A DNA stretch of 27,485 nucleotides from Nitriliruptoraceae bacterium. Lineage in GTDB: Bacteria > Actinomycetota > Nitriliruptoria > Nitriliruptorales > Nitriliruptoraceae. The stretch spans positions 1 to 27,485 of the forward strand of contig SLQK01000291.1 of the NCBI GenBank assembly GCA_007131525.1. Direction: 5' to 3'. Shown piece by piece: positions 14,989-22,179 of the stretch; positions within the stretch are counted from its first letter, which is position 1; each line of letters opens with the position of its first letter. Under the pieces are notes generated by a model. That model searched no databases and was not told the origin of the DNA. It was given only the letters and a program-made list of their open reading frames with translations. Position numbers and translations under genes: made by a program.

Positions 14989-15591
14989 TGGTGGGGTTGC
15001 ATCGGATCCGGGGGGCCCGCGGCGGTCGGTCAGCGCTGCGGCGAGTCGTCCCCGCGCGCGCGACACCCTGCTCTTGACGGTGCCGACCGGCAGGCCGATG
15101 ACCTCCCCGGCCTCGGCGTAGGTGAGGCCCTCGACCGCGACCAGCACCAGCGCGCGGCGGGACAGGGGGTCGAGGTCGTCCAGGGCCGCGGCCACCGCCA
15201 ACTGCTCGGCGGTGGCGGCGCTGGTGTCCGGCTGCGAGGGCGCGTCGTCGAGCCGTCCCGGGTCAGCCACCGGCGTCGCGGGCCGGCGGGCGTCGTGGCG
15301 GATCTGATCGGTGCAGACGTTGCGGGCCACCCGGTACAGCCAGGTCGACAGCTTCGCCTCGCCGCGGAACCCGGCGGCGCCGCGGGCCAGCTTGACGAAG
15401 GTCTCCTGGGTGGCGTCCTCGGCGTCGCTGCGCGAGCGCAGCACCTCGAGACAGATGGCGAAGACCCGTCGGTGGTAGCGGTCGACCAGGGTGTGGAAGG
15501 CGGTCTCCCGGTCGCCCACGGGAGCGCCGGCATCCACGAAGCGGGCGAGGACCTCCTCATCGCTCAGCGCTTCGAGGGACAGGGCGGTCAT
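14965..15591 (-). CDS. sigM: ECF-family RNA polymerase sigma factor (SigM-like by position)
   Basis: The 208-residue protein has sigma region 2 at about 31-97 (FHTLVDRYHRRVFAICLEVL, then DAEDATQETFVKLAR and LSTWLYRVARN) and sigma region 4 at about 131-187 (LDPLSRRALVLVAVEGLTYAEAGEVIGLPVGTVKSRVSRAR) with a helix-turn-helix for the -35 element. It has no region 3, as expected of ECF factors. Its place between the kinase gene (gap of four bases) and an anti-sigma gene matches sigM-rsmA of mycobacteria. The ATG at 15591 is the natural start. The C-terminal 20 residues are Pro-rich and end inside a tandem repeat. The regulon cannot be inferred. Confidence 0.92.
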   Translation of the reverse strand: MTALSLEALSDEEVLARFVDAGAPVGDRETAFHTLVDRYHRRVFAICLEVLRSRSDAEDATQETFVKLARGAAGFRGEAKLSTWLYRVARNVCTDQIRHDARRPATPVADPGRLDDAPSQPDTSAATAEQLAVAAALDDLDPLSRRALVLVAVEGLTYAEAGEVIGLPVGTVKSRVSRARGRLAAALTDRRGPPGSDATPPPDRTSHP

Positions 15592-15595
15592 GGCG

Positions 15596-17221
15596 TCAGG
15601 ACGGACCGAGGAAGCGCACCTCGGCGACCTCGGCGGTGAACTCGTCGGTGGCACCGGCTGACAGCCCCGTGATCCACAGCAGCCAGTACTGCTTCGAGGT
15701 CGTGTTGAAGGTGAAGGGCTGCTGGCTGAGGGTGTCGTTCTGGGAGGCCCGGGGTTCCCCCCAGGCACCGGGGCTGGCGGCCTCGGCGGGTAGCTCGTCG
15801 CTGGCGTAGAGCTCGACGGCCAGACCACCTCGGGCGAGCTCGAGGGTGACTCCCCGCACGTCACGTTCCTGCCCGAGATCGAAGGCGAGCCCGATGCCCT
15901 CCTTCGCGCCGCCGAAGTCGGGGTCGTCGTAGGGCTCGGTCGACCAGGTCGTCTGCGGGTCACCGTCGATCGTGTTGGCGGCCTGCTCCAGGTTGTCGCC
16001 CCGACCCGGCGCCGAGGGGTCGACGACCGCCACCTCCTCGACGGGATGGACCACCGCCGTGGTCGTCGGGTCCGGGGTGGCATCGTCCTGGAGTGCGTCG
16101 TAGGCGAACACGGCGACCAGCGTGAGCACGATGCCGCCGAGCACGGCGGCCGCCAGGCGTCGGGCGTACTCCCGACGGGTGGCCGGCATCGGGCCGGAGT
16201 AGGGCAGTTCGTCCCGCATCACCGGCAGGACCTGCGCCGCGTCGGGGTCGTCGTCGTGGACCAGCCCGGCGGTCACCTCGCTCGGCTTGGCGGCCACCAG
16301 GGCCGCCAGGGCCCCGGCCATGGCGTCGCCATCCGGGTACCGGTCGACGCGGTGCCGGCGGGTCGACCGCACGATCACGTCGTCGAGGGCGCGGGGGACG
16401 TCGGCCCGGAGCTGGCGTGGTGGCAGGAGCTCGTGGGTCAGCCGCATCGCGGCGGTCGCCGTCGCGGTGTCACCGCTGAAGGCCGGCCGGCCGGTGAGGC
16501 ACTCGTGGAGCACGACCCCGAGGGCGTAGATGTCGGCCCGGGCGTCGATGTCGCCGTCCTCGAGCTGCTCCGGCGCCACGTAGGCGGCCGTGCCGACCAC
16601 GGTGCCGGGGGTGGTGAGCGTCGCCTCGGTGGACGACAGGGCCTTGGCGATCCCGAAGTCGGTGACCTTGACCGTCCCGTCGGCGGCGATGAGGATGTTG
16701 GCGGGCTTGACGTCGCGGTGGACCAAGCCATGGGCGTGGGCCTCACCCAGCGCCGAGGCCACCTGCTCACCGATCGCCGCGACCGCCACGGGATCGAGCT
16801 CTCCCTCGGCTCGCAGCACCTCGCGGAGGCTCGGACCGTCGACGTGCTCCATGACCAGGTAGACGAGGTCGTCCTGGCGCCCGGTGTCGTAGATCCGCAC
16901 CGCGTTGGGGTGAGCGAGCTGGGCTGCTGCCCGCGACTCCCGCTCGAAACGCTCCACGACCGTGGGGTCGTTGGCGTGATGGGGGTGCAGGAGCTTGATC
17001 GCCACCGTGCGCGACAGGTTCTCGTCGAAGGCACGCCACACGATGGCGGCGCCACCTGAGGCGATCGGCTCCTGCAGGGCGTAGCGTCCGGCGAGGTGCG
17101 ATCGGCCGGGCCAGGGGCGCACCGCCTCCGGCTGCTCAGCGACGCCGTCGGCGGCCACGGAGGCCTCGCCGGTCAGTGTGGGTTGGTCTCCACCCCCCGT
17201 GCGGTCAACGGTCTCGTCCAC
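15596..17221 (-). CDS. Transmembrane Ser/Thr protein kinase with extracellular discoidin-like domain
   Basis: The 541-residue protein has an N-terminal disordered stretch (1-45) and a Hanks-type kinase domain (about 46-310). Catalytic residues are present: K76 in VAIKLL, the HRD motif at 169-171 in HRDVKPANI, DFG at 188-190 and APE at 217-219. The glycine loop (IASGGAAIVW) is reduced. A membrane helix spans about 355-375. The outer part (about 405-541) has an F5/8C or galactose-binding look: NTIDGDPQTTWSTEP, IGLAFDLGQERDVRGVTLEL and a final EVAEVRFLG. In mycobacteria the same slot holds MurJ (MviN) fused to a pseudokinase and a carbohydrate-binding-like domain; here MurJ is missing and the kinase looks active. 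GTG start, three bases after the upstream stop. Confidence 0.93.
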   Translation of the reverse strand: MDETVDRTGGGDQPTLTGEASVAADGVAEQPEAVRPWPGRSHLAGRYALQEPIASGGAAIVWRAFDENLSRTVAIKLLHPHHANDPTVVERFERESRAAAQLAHPNAVRIYDTGRQDDLVYLVMEHVDGPSLREVLRAEGELDPVAVAAIGEQVASALGEAHAHGLVHRDVKPANILIAADGTVKVTDFGIAKALSSTEATLTTPGTVVGTAAYVAPEQLEDGDIDARADIYALGVVLHECLTGRPAFSGDTATATAAMRLTHELLPPRQLRADVPRALDDVIVRSTRRHRVDRYPDGDAMAGALAALVAAKPSEVTAGLVHDDDPDAAQVLPVMRDELPYSGPMPATRREYARRLAAAVLGGIVLTLVAVFAYDALQDDATPDPTTTAVVHPVEEVAVVDPSAPGRGDNLEQAANTIDGDPQTTWSTEPYDDPDFGGAKEGIGLAFDLGQERDVRGVTLELARGGLAVELYASDELPAEAASPGAWGEPRASQNDTLSQQPFTFNTTSKQYWLLWITGLSAGATDEFTAEVAEVRFLGPS

Positions 17222-17224
17222 GCG

Positions 17225-17608
17225 CTAGGACCTGATCTGCAGCTGCCGTGCGGCGGTGCGCTCGGTCAGCTCCTCGGTCAGGGCCAGCCGGTGGAGCAGC
17301 AGCGTCCCCGCGTCCCGACCCACCTCGACCGACATCGTCGTCCCGTCCTCCGCCAGGCTGATGAGCTCCACCGATCGTCCCTCCGCCACCGCCTCCGCCG
17401 CCGTCTCGGCCTCGGAGAGGGATCCGCTCGAACGGTAGGCCACCACGGCGGCCCGTGCGACCTCGCCAGCGGCGCTGTCCGCATCGACGGAGGCGACGAC
17501 CACCGCGCCGATCTCGAAGACCACGACGCCGAGGACCCCGAGCCAGAGCACGAGCCGCAGCAGCCAGCCCGTGACGATGCCCCCCGCCTGCCCGTGAGAC
17601 GTGCTCAT
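17225..17608 (-). CDS. Small membrane-anchored protein of unknown function
   Basis: The 127-residue product has a single N-terminal membrane helix at about 13-36 (WLLRLVLWLGVLGVVVFEIG) with a Phe-Glu pair inside the hydrophobic run. About 85 extracytoplasmic residues follow, rich in Ala, Glu and Ser and probably helical then stranded, without cysteines. A class of TadE-like or pilin-like pseudo-subunits has a Glu in the helix, but the match is too weak to call. The start is firm: AAGGAGG six bases upstream and a four-base ATGA overlap with the DUF6049-type gene. It ends three bases before the kinase gene and occupies the place where MurJ would be expected. Confidence 0.8.
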   Translation of the reverse strand: MSTSHGQAGGIVTGWLLRLVLWLGVLGVVVFEIGAVVVASVDADSAAGEVARAAVVAYRSSGSLSEAETAAEAVAEGRSVELISLAEDGTTMSVEVGRDAGTLLLHRLALTEELTERTAARQLQIRS

Positions 17609-19827
17609 CGGGACCCTCCTTGGTCGTCGGTCTCCCCGTCTCGGGGTGTGCCGTCAGTATCGCGCACCACCTCTAACCTCGGCCGTTCGGGCCGCCGACG
17701 TAAGGAACCGACCAGCAGGAGCACCAGGACCACGGTCCCGACCGCGGCCAGTGCGGGTCGTGAGATGGCCGTGGACCGTACCGAGAGGGCTTCCCGGGCG
17801 AGCTCGCGGTCCCCGGCCGGATCGGTGACGACCACCGTGACGGGGAAGGTCCCGGTCGAGACCGCCTGGGTCGCGAAGACCACCGTCTGCGGGCTGCCCT
17901 CGCTCAGCTCGACCACCTCGGAGCGTCGGCCCTCCGGCCACAGCAGCCGGCCCTGGGACTCGACGGTGACGACGACCTGGAGCGGCCCGCCGCGGGTGCG
18001 CTCCACGGTCACGGGCACCTGTCCCGTGTCGGAGGTCAGGGTCACGGGCTGGGCCGCGACCTCGACGACCCCGAAGGTCGCGTCCACCACGCGCCGGACG
18101 TCCCGGACGAGCGCCGCCGCCTGGGGCGCACCGTCGTCGCGGAACCACGTCGAGGTGGCCCGTAGGAGGTCGTCACGCAGCTGCTCGATCGGCCGGTCCT
18201 CCAGTCGGGTCGTCCCGGGTTGCGAGGCGCCCACCGCGGCCTCCAGATCGGTCCACACGGCCGAGATCTCCGGGCCGAGCTCCGGGCCGAGCCCACCCGA
18301 GGATGGCGGGACCAGCCCCAGCAGGCTGGACGTGCGCTGGGCCTCAGCGGACACGGTGGCGGGGGACACGAACCGCAGCCATGGGGCGTCGCTGAGAGCG
18401 GTGAGGAGCTCGTCGGCCACTGCGCCCGGCGGGTCCCAGACCTGCTCCGGCAGCAGCACAAGGCCACGGGGACCCGACCGCGGTGAGGTGAGGTAGGCCA
18501 TCGCCGTCTCCGCCAGCACGCGTTGGCTCGCGACGATCGCGCCGCCGCCGTCCTCGAGCGCTGCGAGCGCGACCGCGAGGTAGGGGTCGCCGACCAGACC
18601 GGTCAGCAACCGCCCGGAGGGCGCCCGCAGCAGCCGTACCGGCGGGCCGAGCTCCGGGTCGGCCCCGAGGGCGGGCAGGTCGGTCACGCGGCTTGGCAGC
18701 AGCAGGGTCTCGCCCGGGACGACGTCCAGCGCCGGATCATCGATGCCTGCGCCGATGAGGTGCGTGGCCCCGTCGACCTCGACCCCGAGCTGGAGCTGCA
18801 GGCGGCGACGGCCGTCAGCAGCGGCGATCGCGGCCAGGTCCCGCTGCACGGCGTCGCCGGCCAGGAGCGCAGCGAGGTCCGCATCGGCGTAGCTCGCGCT
18901 GATCGGTGCCAACGGCGACAGCGCAGCGATGTCACGGATCCGCCGCAGCAGCGCGGTCGCGTCCACCGCGCTGGGATCCGACGGCCCCACCAGGCGCGGT
19001 TCGAGGTTCCCGGTCTCGGTCCGCACCTGGCTGATGTACCCGTCCGAGCGGTCGCTGAGGTCCTCCAGCAGGTGTGCGGCGGGGGCCAGGACCACGGGCA
19101 CGTTGGCGGGGGCTCGCTCCACCGCGCCGACCAACCGGTCGAGCCGCGAGCCCGGTCGGGTCTCGCGCTCGATACCGCTGAGGTAACTGCCGCCCGGTCC
19201 CCGCCACGGCGAGGTGTCGATCGGCCAGATCAGGGAGGTGAGCAGCGGTGTGGTCGGCACCTCGTTGAGCCAGACCACCGCGGTCACGACCTCGTGCAGG
19301 ACCTCGGTGCCGAGCAGGACCGCCACTCGGACCGGGTGCACCCCGCCGCTCCCGCCGGCCCAGGCGATCTCGTCACGGGCGAAGCGATCGGTGAGGCCGA
19401 GCAGCTCGCCGGGCTGGACCGGGCCCTCCTCCGACAGCGGCTGGGTGTGGACGTGGAGCGGTGGCCCGGTCAGGTTGCCGTTCAGCGCGGTCGCCAGCAG
19501 CCCGCGGGTGAGCGAGGGGGGATGGACCTCGACGACCAGCTGGGCTCCGGCCAGCGGTGCGCTGCCGAGGTTGTCGACCAGGACCCGCAGCTCCAGTTCC
19601 TCCGGGTAGAGCTGTTCACGGGAGGGGGCATCCAGCGGTGGGATCGTGCCCGGGCCGAGGATGCGGGTCAGGGCGGTGACGGTGACCTCGACGCGAGGCT
19701 CCGGGACCTCTGTCTGGGCCAGCCCGGGCTGGGCCAGCAGCGTCGTCGACGGCCACAGCACCGCGACGGCGACGGCGACGGCCGCGCGGAGGTTGCGGGC
19801 ACGACCGCGGTCGCGCGAGCAGCTCAC
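17605..19827 (-). CDS. DUF6049-type secreted, membrane-anchored protein
   Basis: From GTG 19827 the protein is 740 residues. It has a signal peptide (about 1-38: RNLRAAVAVAVAVLWPS, cleavage near LAQ), a large outer region starting with an Ig-like strand pattern (ELRVLVDNLGSAPLAGAQLVVEV), a central domain with WPIDTSP and VVLAPAAHLLEDL segments, another Ig-like part near 600-680 (VPVTVERTRGGPLQVVVTVES), one membrane helix at about 692-710 and a basic tail. This matches the large DUF6049 family encoded between mutT and murJ in actinobacteria (Rv3909 type); its function is unknown but the location implies cell-envelope work. The GTGA overlap with the NUDIX stop sets the start. Confidence 0.85.
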   Translation of the reverse strand: MSCSRDRGRARNLRAAVAVAVAVLWPSTTLLAQPGLAQTEVPEPRVEVTVTALTRILGPGTIPPLDAPSREQLYPEELELRVLVDNLGSAPLAGAQLVVEVHPPSLTRGLLATALNGNLTGPPLHVHTQPLSEEGPVQPGELLGLTDRFARDEIAWAGGSGGVHPVRVAVLLGTEVLHEVVTAVVWLNEVPTTPLLTSLIWPIDTSPWRGPGGSYLSGIERETRPGSRLDRLVGAVERAPANVPVVLAPAAHLLEDLSDRSDGYISQVRTETGNLEPRLVGPSDPSAVDATALLRRIRDIAALSPLAPISASYADADLAALLAGDAVQRDLAAIAAADGRRRLQLQLGVEVDGATHLIGAGIDDPALDVVPGETLLLPSRVTDLPALGADPELGPPVRLLRAPSGRLLTGLVGDPYLAVALAALEDGGGAIVASQRVLAETAMAYLTSPRSGPRGLVLLPEQVWDPPGAVADELLTALSDAPWLRFVSPATVSAEAQRTSSLLGLVPPSSGGLGPELGPEISAVWTDLEAAVGASQPGTTRLEDRPIEQLRDDLLRATSTWFRDDGAPQAAALVRDVRRVVDATFGVVEVAAQPVTLTSDTGQVPVTVERTRGGPLQVVVTVESQGRLLWPEGRRSEVVELSEGSPQTVVFATQAVSTGTFPVTVVVTDPAGDRELAREALSVRSTAISRPALAAVGTVVLVLLLVGSLRRRPERPRLEVVRDTDGTPRDGETDDQGGSR

Positions 19828-20312
19828 CCGTCGATCGCGGCGGCAGCGTGCCGCGGCGGCTGGGGACGGGCGGGCGCGGCGGTCCGTGCCTTCTCCACCA
19901 GCTTGCGCTCGTTGCGATGAGCGAGCCGGACCAGGGCCACCTCCAGGGGGACCCACTCCACGTGCTCGGCCTCGTCGTCCCTCGTGCCCGGCTCCTGGCC
20001 GTCCCACCACATGAAGTAGTAGTGGACGAACTTGTGGTAGCGGACCTGATCGGGGCGCCACACGAACCAGTACTCGATCGTGCCGAGCCGCTCACCGACC
20101 AGGGCGCCGTAGCCGGTCTCCTCGCGGACCTCGCGCAGCGCGGCCTGTTCGTCCGACTCGCCCTGCTCGATACCGCCCTTGGGCAGCGTCCACTGCGGTT
20201 TGCCGGCGGCGTTGCGCCGGGCGATCAGGAGCACCCATCGACGGCCGTCCGGCCGGTCGTCGCAGACCACACCACCGGCGGAGGTGGCGCGTCGCGTGGG
20301 GTACCTGGCCAT
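19824..20312 (-). CDS. NUDIX hydrolase (MutT4-like by position)
   Basis: The 162-residue protein contains a complete Nudix box: GGIEQGESDEQAALREVREETGY, which fits Gx5Ex7REUxEExGU and binds the metal for diphosphate hydrolysis. An upstream strand reads VLLIARRNAAGKPQWTLPKG. The C-terminal 25 residues are Pro/Ala-rich. It may hydrolyse oxidised nucleotides or other nucleoside diphosphates; substrate unknown. The ATG at 20312 gives the standard N-terminus. It is the first gene of the minus-strand operon leading to the kinase and sigma factor, and its stop overlaps the next start. Confidence 0.93.
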   Translation of the reverse strand: MARYPTRRATSAGGVVCDDRPDGRRWVLLIARRNAAGKPQWTLPKGGIEQGESDEQAALREVREETGYGALVGERLGTIEYWFVWRPDQVRYHKFVHYYFMWWDGQEPGTRDDEAEHVEWVPLEVALVRLAHRNERKLVEKARTAAPARPQPPRHAAAAIDG

Positions 20313-20319
20313 GGCGTCG

Positions 20320-20325
20320 AGGGTA
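20320..20325 (-). promoter_or_regulatory. -10 box for a likely leaderless NUDIX-operon transcript
   Basis: Reading the minus strand, TACCCT is followed after seven bases by the NUDIX ATG. No Shine-Dalgarno sequence fits in between, so the six-gene operon may start leaderless. Confidence 0.5.
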
Positions 20326-20351
20326 GCGACCGGCCCCGTCACCGCGAGGTC

Positions 20352-20357
20352 TACGCT
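20352..20357 (+). promoter_or_regulatory. Possible -10 box for dtd
   Basis: TACGCT fits TANNNT and lies 79 bases before the dtd ATG in the divergent region with the NUDIX gene. No -35 element is clear. Confidence 0.3.
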
Positions 20358-20436
20358 GACGTCCCGGGGTGGGTTCGACGGCCAGGTCGCCCGTCGCTGC
20401 TGGATCCGCTGGCGCGCCCCGAGGGGCGGAGGTGCC

Positions 20437-20889
20437 ATGCGTGCAGTGGTCCAGCGGGTCACCTCGGCTGCGGTCCGGACGCTGCTGCCGCAGGCGGAGC
20501 CGGTCGAGACGGGACGGATCGGCCCCGGCCTGGTCGTCCTGGTCGGGGTGACCCACGACGATGGACCGGCGGAGGCCGAGAAGCTGGCCCACAAGCTGCT
20601 GCACCTGCGGATCTTCCCGGACGAGGCCGGCGCGATGAACCGCAGCTGTGCCGACACCGGCGGCGATCTGCTCGTGGTGAGCCAGTTCACCCTCTACGCC
20701 GACACCCGGAAGGGTCGCCGACCCTCCTTCGTGGCGGCGGCCGGCCCCGAGGTGGCGGAACCGCTCATCGAGCACCTGGTCGCGAGCCTGCGGGCATCGG
20801 GCGCGACGGTGGCAACCGGCAGGTTCCGCACCCACATGCAGGTGAGCCTGGTCAACGACGGCCCCGTCACCGTCGAGCTCGAGGTGTGA
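20437..20889 (+). CDS. dtd: D-aminoacyl-tRNA deacylase
   Basis: Dtd removes D-amino acids (and glycine from tRNA-Ala) from mischarged tRNA, protecting translation. The 150-residue length is typical. Both family motifs are present: SQFTLY (about 87-92), which forms part of the active site, and the cross-dimer NxGPVT motif as NDGPVTV near the C-terminus. The N-terminus MRAVVQRVTSAAV is standard, and GGAGG lies a few bases before ATG 20437. A short 92-base spacer leads to pilT on the same strand. Confidence 0.96.
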   Translation: MRAVVQRVTSAAVRTLLPQAEPVETGRIGPGLVVLVGVTHDDGPAEAEKLAHKLLHLRIFPDEAGAMNRSCADTGGDLLVVSQFTLYADTRKGRRPSFVAAAGPEVAEPLIEHLVASLRASGATVATGRFRTHMQVSLVNDGPVTVELEV

Positions 20890-20981
20890 GCCGGCCTGCT
20901 CAAGTCGCGAGCTGGCGTGGTCGATGACGCGGACGAGGTGACGGTGCCCCCGATGCCGTCCGTCACAGGAGCCCGAGCTTC

Positions 20982-22064
20982 GTGCCGAACGTGAACGAGT
21001 ACCTACAGATCCTGGTGGAGTCCGGCGGTTCCGACCTGCACCTCAAGGCGGGTGGTCCGGCCTACGTCCGGATCGACGGCGACCTGAAGCCCGTCACCAC
21101 CCTGCCCCCGGTCTCCGAGGGCGACACCGCACAGCTCGCCCAGTCGATGATGGACGCCCGGCTGCGGGAGACCTTCGAACGGGACAAGGAGGTCGACTTC
21201 GCCTTCTCGATCCCGGGCGTGGGGCGGTTCCGGGTCAACGCCTTCCTGCAGCGGGGCTCCGTCGGGATCGTGTGTCGCCGGGTGCTGCCGGGGTCCCAGT
21301 CCTTCGAGGCGCTCGGGCTGCCGGCCTCGGTGCGCAAGCTCGCCGAGGAGCACCGTGGCCTGGTCCTGGTCACCGGTCCGACGGGCTCCGGGAAGACGAC
21401 CACGACCGCCGCGATGATCAGCCACATCAACGCGACCCGGCGGTGCCACATCGTCACCCTCGAGGACCCGATCGAGGTGCTGCACCGCGATGACCACGCG
21501 ATCATCGACCAGCGTGAGGTCGGCGTCGACACCCGCGACTTCGCCAGCGGGCTGAAGGCGGTGTCCCGGCAGGACCCGGACGTGATCTTCATCGGCGAGA
21601 TGCGCGACCTCGAGACCGTCGAGGCTGCGTTGCAGGCAGCGGAGACCGGCCACCTCGTCATCTCGACGCTGCACACCACCGACGCCCGTGAGACCATCAA
21701 CCGGGTGGTCGACATGTACCCGAAGGAGAGCCAGGGGCAGGCGCGGATCAGCCTGGCGAACTCGCTGAAGGGCATCGTGTGTCAGCGGCTGGCCCCCCGG
21801 GCGACGGGGCACGGCCGGGTCGCGGTCGTCGAGGTGCTCGTGATGACCACGCGGACCTACGAGTTCATCGTCGATCCCGCCCAGCTGCCCATGGTCTCCG
21901 AGGCGATCGCCGAGGGTGGGTACTACGGCATGCAGACCTTCGACCAGCACCTGCTGTCGTTGTACGAGTCCGGTGAGGTGTCGCTACGGGACGCCCTGGC
22001 CACCGCGACCAACCCCCACGACTTCCGCGTCTCCCTGCGCGGAGCGGGCCTGGCGGCCTCCTGA
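20982..22064 (+). CDS. pilT: PilT-family ATPase (type IV pilus twitching-motility type)
   Basis: The 360-residue hexameric-type ATPase has the PilT-like N-domain (about 1-105), Walker A GPTGSGKT at 132-139, the Asp box TLEDPIEVLH at 159-168, Walker B VIFIGEMRD at 201-209, and the His box GHLVISTLHTTDA at 223-235. In type IV pilus systems PilT powers retraction. The AIRNLIRE segment usual in proteobacterial PilT reads TYEFIVDPAQLPMVSEAI here. No pilin, PilB, PilC or prepilin peptidase gene is in the window, so the partner machine lies elsewhere or the protein is an orphan. Start GTG 20982; a second GTG four codons later is also possible. Confidence 0.95.
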   Translation: MPNVNEYLQILVESGGSDLHLKAGGPAYVRIDGDLKPVTTLPPVSEGDTAQLAQSMMDARLRETFERDKEVDFAFSIPGVGRFRVNAFLQRGSVGIVCRRVLPGSQSFEALGLPASVRKLAEEHRGLVLVTGPTGSGKTTTTAAMISHINATRRCHIVTLEDPIEVLHRDDHAIIDQREVGVDTRDFASGLKAVSRQDPDVIFIGEMRDLETVEAALQAAETGHLVISTLHTTDARETINRVVDMYPKESQGQARISLANSLKGIVCQRLAPRATGHGRVAVVEVLVMTTRTYEFIVDPAQLPMVSEAIAEGGYYGMQTFDQHLLSLYESGEVSLRDALATATNPHDFRVSLRGAGLAAS

Positions 22065-22078
22065 CGGCTGCCGGTCCG

Positions 22079-22115
22079 GGACCCTGCCGCGCCCAGCGGG
22101 GGCGCGGCGGGGTCC
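22079..22115. terminator. Strong hairpin after pilT, probably bidirectional
   Basis: A 15-bp stem with one G-T wobble (GGACCCTGCCGCGCC / GGCGCGGCGGGGTCC) closes a 7-base loop 14 bases past the pilT stop. A short T-containing stretch (GTTCT) follows on the plus strand. It lies between convergent pilT and the PH-domain gene. Confidence 0.75.
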
Positions 22116-22130
22116 GTTCTCGGTCACGGA

Positions 22131-22179
22131 CGGCCGGTGCACCACCCCAGACCGGCCGGGCTCGCGGCTGCGGGGTGGT
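22131..22179 (-). terminator. Two mutually exclusive hairpins just past the YdbT-type gene
   Basis: CGGCCGGT / ACCGGCCG (22131-22138 with 22151-22158) and ACCACCCC / GGGGTGGT (22141-22148 with 22172-22179) are both perfect 8-bp stems. They interleave, so only one can form at a time. The second reaches the stop codon of the minus-strand gene. Confidence 0.45.

Noticed and set aside
17096..18496. Long plus-strand open frame opposite the kinase and DUF6049-type genes
   Set aside because: It is a Ser/Arg/Thr-rich mirror of two clearly coding minus-strand genes with overlapping starts and signal peptide logic.
18523..19920. 465-codon plus-strand frame opposite the DUF6049-type gene
   Set aside because: No motif, no ribosome-binding site and composition of a shadow frame.
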